Shown: piece after piece, positions 55,889 through 64,000 of the stretch
How positions within the stretch are numbered: position 1 is the first letter of the stretch
How the letters are laid out: each line of letters opens with the position of its first letter
Source of the DNA: Leucocoprinus leucothites
Taxonomy: Eukaryota > Basidiomycota > Agaricomycetes > Agaricales > Agaricaceae
Reading direction: 5' to 3'
Assembly (NCBI GenBank): GCA_013368445.1
Contig: JAACJO010000003.1
Span: 1,240,001 to 1,304,000, forward strand
DNA length: 64,000 nucleotides
Notes under the pieces: generated by a model
Database searches by the model: none
The model's input: the letters and a program-made list of their open reading frames with translations, nothing else
What the model was told of the DNA's origin: nothing
Position numbers and translations under genes: made by a program

Positions 55889-58018
55889 TTGTCAAGTGAC
55901 TGCGGTACAAAATATATGGTCCTGCTCAGGAATGAATCAGACGCCCGAGTGATGAAGCACGAAAGACTCGGAATACTTTCCCGAACCAACTAGAGAACTT
56001 GAAGTGCGCGTGAGCCTCAAAGCAAGACGGTGTTGAAGGGGACTGGCAGCGATGTCATGGCTCTTGAAGCTATGGTTGATGACCTCAAGTGTCAGCGACT
56101 CAGCTCCCTAGGACATTCGAAATATCCAGCGAGTCTATTATGTACCGAAAGACAATCATTTTATAACTAATGCCTTGCTTTACCCTTCTCCGGCAATCAG
56201 GATTATGTATCGTCAATTAGCGGAAATGCATTCAACTTAGATCTCTCCTAAGACTTAAGCATAACAGCCACTCGCGATTGCCGTCCCGACTTAATACTCA
56301 ATATAGTAACAGCGGCAAAGACGGAGGCAGTGACGATCCGTCTTTCAACATAGATGACTTTGTTACGCTCCAATACACGAGCTCACTCAGACCGATACAT
56401 CAGGCCTCAGGAATTGACTGGTAAGAATTTGGTTGGATTCGAGGTTTGTTGTAGCATCCATTCGTCCTATTATGCCACCCACACCACCGCGAGCATTTGT
56501 TCCATAACCGCTGAAGTCCATTCCAATGCCGAGTCCACCACTTGCGCCGTTGATTCCGTGGCTGGCGTTTGCTGTTGTTACTAACGCCATTGTTATCAGG
56601 AGATATGGGACGAGAGGATGGTTGACCGTTGTGTGCTTGATGCATAGGTTGAGCCGAGTCGAAGGAGAGGGAGTACTGCCACGATACGAAGATAAGTGCG
56701 ATAACGTAGACCGGGCATGCACAGAAGTTGAGAACTTCCGAGTCACTCTTTCAATACCATCCCCAGTTGCCATCATCGAATTTCCCCCACCAGCTGGATA
56801 CATCAGCGCCGCCCACTCACACCTCTGAACGTTCTCGACAGTCCACCACCAAGATTCTAGTACAGGCTGCTAGACATAGTGGTGCTGTTGCCGTTGCTTC
56901 ACAGTTTTACAAATCACTTGAGGAACGCAGCACTGAGCAGAGGCATTACTAGGTAATAACATCCCTGCCAGCAGGGACGAAGCAGCACTTGTACCCCCTA
57001 CACTCATGATACTCGTTCTATATCGTCGTTATTAGCACTTTGCCACTCACCGAGTGCGAGACCTCCGGAACGCGAGATGCGGAATGAAGCGGGGGGGTTG
57101 GGGGGTGTGACCTTACTATGTGAATGTGGATGTGTACCGCTAGGCTAGGTGGGAGGTGAACCTGGTAGAGGTGGTGTGTCCGTTGTCTGACCATATGGAC
57201 TTGATATCCTCGAGGAGGAACGGGAACAGGGACAAAGCTGGAGTAATTAGCAAAGGGTGCGGAGGAGGGATGACGGTGGGAGGGTAGGGCCCAGATCTAA
57301 TTATCATCACAGCAGATCGTGTGACCGTGGCGCTTTCAATATTTTGCTGGGTGAGAGAGAGAATAGATTTTGCTGGGTATCGTAGGGAGGTGTGGACATC
57401 CCAAGCCGAGTGGTTACACAAGGGACACACTCGAATCGGTAGCCAGCAACGAAGGTACCCATCAATCAATCTATGAAGTTGATTTGTTGCACAGCCCGCG
57501 ACCTAGCATAGATTCTAGCCAAGAATCAAAATTGGCAATAGGTTCGAGGATGCTCAAAGACTCATAACCATGAATTACGTTCGAGAGTGGACAACAATCC
57601 CAAAAGACAATTGATTTGACAGTTGGTTACCTCAAATAAAAGCAAAATTGTGACAACACCCCTTCGCTCATCACTGAACCAATTGTTTATCTATTTCTTA
57701 TATAGGGTGTACTATATGGTTAGCCTCAAATAGATCCACGAAACAATCTCGTGAAGTGATTCCTTTGTACCTTTGTGTATGTCGACCGAACCAGCATTGC
57801 CTCTGGTGTTGGTTCTTATTCTGAGTTCTCATATCACGCTGTAGCCCCGTCTTAGCACTGATCGCGGTATAAATATAGAACTCTCTCACTCTCATGTCAC
57901 TGCATGTCCTTGGGCACTAATGGCAATTCCCACTGGGCGGGCGCTGCCTTGTATCTCACAAGCTGTGTTTCGCACATCTTCTTCCTTCCCACTTTCACCA
58001 CACCTCGTACAAGCAATC
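55889..58018. other. Intergenic region with one doubtful small frame
   Basis: About 2.1 kb. On the minus strand 57005 down to 56390 there are pieces that look partly coding: a signal-like MSVGGTSAASSLLAGMLLPS near 57005 and a hydrophobic VYVIALIFVSWQYSLSF near 56690. I could not join them into one gene model, and they match no family I know. The rest shows nothing convincing. Confidence 0.4.
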
Positions 58019-60271
58019 ATGCCTACCTCTCATAACATTCATGACTTTGTAATCAATGGGCTCACGAACAATAACATAAACATTAACAGTTCGATTGGTG
58101 AGCACCGACCAGAGACGTGTGACCTACCTACTAAATGTTCCCCTAGGTATCGATATCCTCCTCGAGGCCTCAACTCGAGAAGCAGCCGTTGATGCTGGAG
58201 AACGGGATTATGACGCAACCTGCTACCCCGGCACACGCGAGCAATACATCAAAGACATCACCAGCTGGGCGACCACCAGTGACAGCAATCAATTGCCGAT
58301 GTATTGGATGAAGGGGCCAGCGGGTGTCGGGAAATCTGCAATAGCTCAAACATGTGCGAGAGCTATGAAGGACTCTGGCCATCTTGGCGCGGCTTTCTTC
58401 TTCTCGGTCAATGGACGCCAAAAGGATCACACTCGCTTCTTCCCAACTCTTGCATACCAGCTCACGACAACTCTTCCCGAATTTCGTGAGGTTGTCAACC
58501 ATCGAGTCTTAAATGACAAAACCCTTGTCAAGAAAGCAATGTCGTCCCAGTTCGAATCCCTGATTGTCGAGCCACTGCGAAGATTGAGGGAGCAGGGAAG
58601 GGAGGTACGACGAAGACCGATTTTCATTGATGGTCTGGACGAGTGTGAGAGTCAGGATGCTCAAGCAGAGATCATCAAGCTCATCGCTGCCTCTGTGCAG
58701 GCTAAATCGACACCTTTCTGCTGGGCCATATTTAGCCGGGCTGAGCCATGCATTCCCTCCACGTTCGCACTCGCTCACATATCCTCTCTCTGTCACATTG
58801 TATATCTCCCCATTTCCCGCGAGACAGACAAGGAGGTTGAACTCTATCTCTGCGGCGGCTTCAAGAACATGCTTCAACGGCGAAACATGGTGTTGTCCTC
58901 ACCCTGGCCCGCTGAAGAGGATATCAAGAAGCTTGTTGATGCTGCTGCGGGGCTGTTTGCTTACGCAGCCACCGTTCTGCGTTTCATCGACAAGCATTCG
59001 CATGCTGGATTCGGGGAAACATTGCAAGCTGTCCTTGATATCATAGCAAAGCCTGGTTCGCGTGCACTCCCAGTGTTTTCCAACCTTGACAGTCTTTATA
59101 TTCTCATCCTTGAGCGTGTTCCAGACGACATACTCCGCCCTACGAAGGTGCTATTAGCCTGGATGAATACCCAGGGCTGGGAGAATCGAAACGTGGATGT
59201 TGCTCTTGTATGCAATTTCACTGGTATCTCGGAGGCCACTTTCAAGAGTATATGCCACTACCTTCAAGCGGTTGTTGCCTATCAGGAGCCCTCGCAGTCC
59301 ATTCGAGTGCCCAATAGACCAGTTAACTTAAAACAATCATTCTACCATCAAAGCCCGAGACTTAAACTCGACCCATCACTTAGACAGCAACTCCTCAAGG
59401 TCCATGGCACCATTGCATTCCTCCATAAGTCATTCCTCGAATTCTTGAGAGATCCTACTCGTTCATCTGCCTTTTCCCCTCAATCTCTGGACATACGTAA
59501 GGACCTCTTGGATCACTTCGTTAATCGACATGCCCATTATGCATCAGGCTATGACATTCAGAGTTCAGGTAAGTTCTCCTATTCTGCAATACCCACATAC
59601 TCATGTATTTCAGGACTCAAGCTGGCGTCTGGAATAGCCAGTTCTTCTACCTTGCTCTCCTGGCCTCAACGGAGCGAATTTGTGGATTCATTTCTCACAC
59701 TATATGTCTTGCATTTGTTCTCGGGTGACTCTAAATCGCTCTGGTCCTTGACGGTATCCTCAGCCTCGGCGAGAGAACTTGACCACCGCAAATCCTTGAC
59801 TGCCGAAAGAATGATTCTTGGACTTGGCTTGCATAACGATCGTGGTAGATGTCTTCGGGTGATAGAAGGCACCACTTTTAGGCGGATTCCACCACGAGGG
59901 TATGGCGACTCTGACCTGGCAGATTTCCAAGCGGTACGTTGGTTTCTGATAGGGGTGACAACGCTCTTACCTCGTGCGTTATTTAGGACCTCAAGGAAGC
60001 CGAAAAAGCGAAGAACATTAAATTATTCCATCCTCACGCTCCCTCAGTTTTTGCATCGGTGAACAACTTATACTCTCAACATAAATTGGGCAAGCGGTAC
60101 GGACTCCACAAAATTGGTCATGGCGAGAAGTCAGTGGTTTTGTATTGGGAATATGATACAAAGGAGCGATCTTTCCACGAGTTCACGACAGTAGATTATG
60201 AGAGGGCGATGCGGATCTACGAGGCCGAGAAATTCAAGATGTGGGATGGGTTGTGGGTCCCGCCCTCCTGA
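58019..60271 (+). CDS. NACHT-domain NTPase (NLR-like), second gene
   Basis: Four exons read cleanly: 58019-58097, 58147-59568, 59614-59933 and 59987-60271. They total 2106 bases, or 701 residues. The first exon codes MPTSHNIHDFVINGLTNNNI + NINSSIG, a short Asn-rich segment. Next is IDILLEASTREAAVDAGERD, then the NACHT core: Walker A MYWMKGPAGVGKSAIAQTCA near 58310, FFFSVNGRQKDHTRFFPTLA and Walker B PIFIDGLDECES near 58620. IFSRAEPCI and VDAAAGLFAYAATVLRFID follow, with FLHKSFLEFLRDPTRSSAFS near 59430 as in the other NACHT protein. The C-terminus (HKIGHGEKSVVLYWEYDT to WDGLWVPPS) carries no repeat domain. The start at 58019 is preferred, since the ATG at 58095 lies at the exon 1/intron junction. 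Likely role: non-self or damage sensing (inference from family). Confidence 0.9.
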
Positions 60272-61052
60272 GCTTTCGGTTATATATCGTTCTTATACTT
60301 CATTTTATTTCTCTTCATCCGGCATCGGGCTAAACCGACATTTGCTTCTATTTTAACCTGATAACCCCATCGTTCAGTCTCTCGCGGCATACTTTTTTTT
60401 CGAAATAATATTCATGTTCACATTTATCGTACAACGATGAGTCGTTTCGTCTCGTCTCGGTAATCTCAAGAACCCGATCAAGGGGCAACAAACGATCATT
60501 TAGTTCGCATGGAGTCATCTAAGCGGCAAAGTGACTATGTTGGAAGTTGAGAGACATTATACACCAAGCACCTAATCAGGAAGACAATGCCTTCAATGAA
60601 ATATGTTAAACCACATATTTGCGGCTAGAGGTATAATAAACCAACTTCAGAACGAAGTGAACATGTCGTGGGATATGTAAGAATGGACAAATACACGCAT
60701 GCGCTCTTGGCGGCGGGAGGAGAAACGAATTATATAAGCGAAGACTGAAGAAAAGGAGACACCTCATCTCCATTAATCAGCATGGGAGAGGTAGAACCTG
60801 CATTCACTGTCGTTGTCGATCCTGTAGGAATAGCTGGACCTGGACCTCACATCACACCGGTACCATCCACGCCCATCGCGGAAACCACCTCTCCACTCAC
60901 ACTACCAATTCCAGTTCCAGTCACACCCGGACTAGACGAAGCAAGATTAACTAGGGGAGGTAAAGCGTAAAACTTCTCAATTACTAAGAACAAAACTTGT
61001 GCCGTCTATGATGTATCCACGTCAGGACCTATTATCCATACACACACTTCCG
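60272..61052. other. Intergenic, possible tiny gene
   Basis: About 780 bases between convergent genes. A TATATAAG at 60731 stands about 50 bases before a 62-codon Pro/Thr/Val-rich frame (60782-60970, MGEVEPAFTVVVDP...). This could be a small gene or chance. Nothing else seen. Confidence 0.35.
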
Positions 61053-62771
61053 CTAGTGCCAGATATCAACACCCCAGTCAGGATTGACAGATCTCTCTGG
61101 CTTGTGCGATGCAGCAGCCTCCTCGAGTTTATCAAATGCTTCTTGAGGTAGAGGAACAACTGAATGCGTAGCACACTTAGTACCCTCTCCTATTGACAGC
61201 TCAAAAACTCACCATGGAAATTCTCGACGACGCGGGATGGGGTGACACTCTTAGGCAAAACTATGGTCTGTCGACAAGTCTAGTTGAGAACTCGCTATGA
61301 TTCTAAATGAAAGAAAGAAACATACACCGCGTTGGACATGCCAGGATATAATGACTTGAGCAGGCGTAATATCAAGTTCTTTGGCAATACTCTTGACCTG
61401 TGGCAAATGATTAGTCGATGCCAAAGAACTCACGACACTTAGCACTTACTTCGGGAACTTCGAGAGTCTCTTTGACTCGGTTTTGGCTTCCCAAAGGAGA
61501 GTACGCTTCGAGTAAGAGGTCATTACTTTTTGCCCACTGGAATGACAATCAGAATGACATTATTGAACAAGTGGCAAGAATTCAACCTTCAAGAGCTCGG
61601 GCTGAGGGTTCCAGTAACTGAGTTCAACCTGGTTGACAGCCGGTTGGTACTTGAGCGGATTTGCGGTAAGGTTTTGGAGTCTGTCATAGATGGCTTAATG
61701 CTGCGAACAAATTGCACCTCGGATCACCGACGAACCTTCGGATATTAAAGCTGGCCAGCATCAGCAAAAAGTCGAATTGTACTAAGAATAATGCCGTACT
61801 TGCTAACTCCAATGTTCCTGACTTTGCCTTTCTGAACCATCTCCTCAAGCTTCTGCCAAGTAGGATACGGGCTTTCAGTGAGATCGTGGTCCACCTCTTG
61901 GCCTTGTCCTTTCTTGAATGCGACTGGCCAATGGATGAGATACAAGTCAAGGTAGTTGGTGCCCAATCGGGTTAGAGACTCGTCGAGGGCCGGCTCAACG
62001 TCTTCCGGTGCATGGAATGTGTTCCATAACTATCAAGGTGTTCGGGTAAGCAACACACCTGTTATACAAGACAGAAATGTACCTTGGAAGTAATCCAGAT
62101 ATCCTTGCGAGATACGCCGCTGTCGCGAATGGCTTTTCCGACCTCGACCTCATTCTGATAACTTTGTTAATTCGGGTGTAGCATATTTTGAGATTAGGCA
62201 TACACCGTAGATCCACGCGCCATCTATGTGTCGGTACCCGGCTTTCAATGCCGTCTAATTCAGTCGTCAGGGCATGTCCCACTAACGGCAAGTGAGGGGA
62301 AGCATACCTTGACAGCTTCACCTACATGACCAGGGTCGGCACGCCAGACACCTAGGCAGCCAGGCTCTTAGTTCCCCGTGCATTGTCAAGTTTTGAAACC
62401 TGCGCACCCAGAGCAACCGAGGGAATTTTATCTCCCGAGGGTAACGTATAGAAACTTGGTAACCCTCCAGTAGTCGACAGGGTACGATTGGAGCCATGGC
62501 ATCCACCCAACTTCTGTGTGTTGACAGAGGTTACATTTTTCATGAGCGCGCCCTTATTTCTTATCATCCGACAAGCGGTCGGAATCCCCTTGACAGTCAA
62601 CATAAGCGCGTACATAATTGCAAGTATTGCAAGGAGATGAAACACGATTTTCTTGGCTTTGGTAGTACAGCTACGGCGAATACTAGACGCTTCAAGGTCG
62701 ACTTCAACTTGTTTGTCTGCCGCCTGCGCGTGAGGGTCGCTTGTGGGAAGGGGGGAGTAGATTGGTGGCAT
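61053..62771 (-). CDS. Aldo-keto reductase with N-terminal membrane segment
   Basis: NADPH-dependent carbonyl reductase fold of the aldo-keto reductase superfamily. Start ATG 62769-62771. The first about 105 residues are an extension with a basic patch (RRSCTTKAKK) and a hydrophobic helix (IVFHLLAILAIMYALMLTV). The enzyme then begins at FYTLPSGDKIPSVALG. Exons continue with VWRADPGHVGEAVK, ALKAGYRHIDGAWIYG (catalytic Asp and Tyr region), a small exon near 62150-62100 coding the expected Lys region, and TNYLDLYLIHWPVAFKKG (His-Trp-Pro motif). Then come YPTWQKLEEMVQKGKVRNIG, FNIRR, NPLKYQPAVNQVELSYWNPQ, KSIAKELDITPAQVIISWHV and the end WGVDIWH with stop at 61053-61055. About eight introns, including very short exons. 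The anchor suggests a membrane-bound reductase, probably with the enzyme domain on one face of the endoplasmic reticulum (inference). Confidence 0.85.
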
Positions 62772-63165
62772 ATTGTGGAAGCGAAGACGCAGGTGTGGGG
62801 ATTTTGGATCAGTGTGTGTGAATGTTATGTAAATGGGGATATGACGACATCATTTCAATTGCAGATCACTCATTAAATTATTAACTTTCCGTTGACTGTA
62901 AACATTTGAGCGACCACAGGGGACGGCTTTGAGCTTACACTGGAAATGATAGAAGTACTCTTTATTCGTGTAATTGTCAACTAGTGCAAGTGGGAGCGCC
63001 CTCTAAGCTATTGACTGGCCATTTAGACGTAAATCTATTGGGATAGAGCCGCCGTGTTCTTGACTATACTCCTAACAAGAGTCGTCACAATCAATACCAG
63101 TAAATGGGGAAATAAAGTGTCCACTCATTTAGATCATTTCTATCCTCATTAACTTGGCGCTGACC
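62772..63165. other. Divergent intergenic region
   Basis: About 390 bases between the aldo-keto reductase (-) and homeodomain (+) starts. No gene seen. Confidence 0.5.
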
Positions 63166-64000
63166 ATGAGCGCGCAGCCTGGCCCAAAGCCGAAACCGGT
63201 CCCAATTCGTGCAACACCAGCTCAAACTGCTCTGCTCAAAGCTGCATACGCAGTATCGTATAATCCCTCGCCCAAAGCGATCGGAGAGCTGAGTCGACAG
63301 ACTGGACTGTATGCGCATTTTACCTCGATTCGCTCAATTAGCTGACGTATGTTTCGACTTAGACCAGGAAAATGGATTAGCAGTTGGTTTGGGCGCCAGC
63401 GAACAAAGTCTCGGAAAAATGGCGAGATCATCGATTTAACCACGAGCTCGTCTGTTTCTACTACCAGTACTCTCGACACCCTCGGCGGCGCTACACCTGC
63501 TCAGTCTTCCCCCAAAGTCGAAGAGGCAGCTAGCGAAGCCTTTGACGTACTGATGGCAGACCGTCTTTCTTCACCACCCATGCCAGCTAAAGAGATTGCT
63601 CCTGTTACGGCAAAAGCGAAAGCAGCCAAAGCTCCTCGTAAACGACCTGCTCGTACTAGCAAAGCAAAACCAAAGCCCAAACCTGTCGTCAAATCAGAAC
63701 CCCGAGAAACCCCCTTACCTGCCGCTGCTATGTCCAGCATCCCTAATCAAGGACGCCCTCCCCAGCTCTTGCCTTTGGCTGCTTCCTCGTATGATAGGCA
63801 AAGTCTCCAGGGGGTGATACAGCCGCCGTTGGCAATTCCACCCCCTACTCGCTCTGGGATGGCTTCTAGACCTCAAACAGCTCGCATATACTCACAAAAT
63901 ACCACGGATAATGTCACCGCTCAGTCGTCTGTCCCCGAGGTATACTCGTCTACTGGGTACTTCTCTGTTCCTCTGCGAGATGATGCGCAACCGACTACTG
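63166..64000 (+). CDS. Homeodomain transcription factor (3' end outside window)
   Basis: Start ATG 63166 (MSAQPGPKPKPVPIRATPAQ). The homeodomain is split by one intron (GTATGC..CTTAG, about 63309-63360). The first part is RATPAQTALLKAAYAVSYNP + SPKAIGELSRQTGL and the second PGKWISSWFGRQRTKSRKNG. The recognition helix has the W-F-x-x-x-R pattern (WFGRQR) and basic residues after it. The rest is Ser/Thr/Pro- and Lys-rich (KAKAAKAPRKRPARTSKAKP), probably nuclear localisation and a disordered regulatory region, and runs past base 64000. It is not clearly a mating-type HD1/HD2 gene: no partner homeodomain gene or other mating-locus marker is present here. Targets unknown. Confidence 0.82.

Noticed and set aside
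58095..58146. ATG at 58095 as start of the second NACHT protein
   Set aside because: This ATG lies at the exon 1/intron junction. Using ATG 58019 and the GTGAGC..CCTAG intron gives a 701-residue protein whose total exon length is divisible by three and joins the conserved segment smoothly.
63166..64000. Mating-type homeodomain locus
   Set aside because: Only one homeodomain gene is visible, with no divergent HD partner, and no mating-locus marker such as MIP is in the window. It may be a general homeodomain regulator.

Overview
The window is a stretch of fungal chromosome, almost certainly from an Agaricomycete (mushroom-forming basidiomycete). The evidence is many GT..AG introns of about 50-70 bases with CTRAY-like branch sites, and gene families typical of that class: DUF6535 membrane proteins, NACHT NTPases with short N-terminal segments, KRE9-like cell-surface proteins, GPI-anchored cupredoxins and a fungal Zn2Cys6 regulator. 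Gene models were built by reading exons across splice sites, so gene ends are firmer than some internal junctions.

Layout. 1-2726 (-): a Zn2Cys6 regulator running off the left edge, its zinc cluster spread over four tiny exons. 5294-7306 (-): a DUF6535 four-helix membrane protein. 7850-21312: a three-level nest of transposons. The outer layer is a Mutator-like element (MULE) with terminal inverted repeats and a perfect 9-bp target duplication. A Helitron (9461-18896) sits in an intron of its transposase gene, and an intact Tc1-type element (15744-17335) sits in the Helitron helicase. Every boundary can be fixed to the base because removing each insertion restores a 52-bp intron or a reading frame. 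21572-21654 (-): tRNA-Arg(UCG). 22591-25186 (-): two KRE9-like secreted proteins. 27913-32740 (+) and 35583-39977 (-): two convergent RIF1-like genes flanking a cyclopropane-fatty-acid synthase (33066-35286) that carries an apparent 1-base deletion. 40660-43313 (+): two more KRE9-like genes. 45730-47998 (+): a NACHT NTPase. 48189-49446 (-): RanGAP. 49909-52474 (+): a tandem pair of MOB kinase activators. 53100-54127 (-): a GPI-anchored cupredoxin. 54718-55577 (+): phosphopantothenoylcysteine decarboxylase. 55780-55888 (-): tRNA-Lys(UUU). 58019-60271 (+): a second NACHT NTPase. 61053-62771 (-): an aldo-keto reductase with an N-terminal membrane segment. From 63166 (+): a homeodomain regulator running off the right edge.

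The genes do not form one pathway. Housekeeping genes (RIF1, RanGAP, MOB, PPCDC, tRNAs) alternate with fast-evolving surface and NLR-like genes and one large transposon nest. The nest, the unequal RIF1 pair, the micro-exon zinc cluster and the paired duplications (KRE9-like, MOB, NACHT) are the most notable features. I found no CRISPR array, rRNA or bacterial-type operon.
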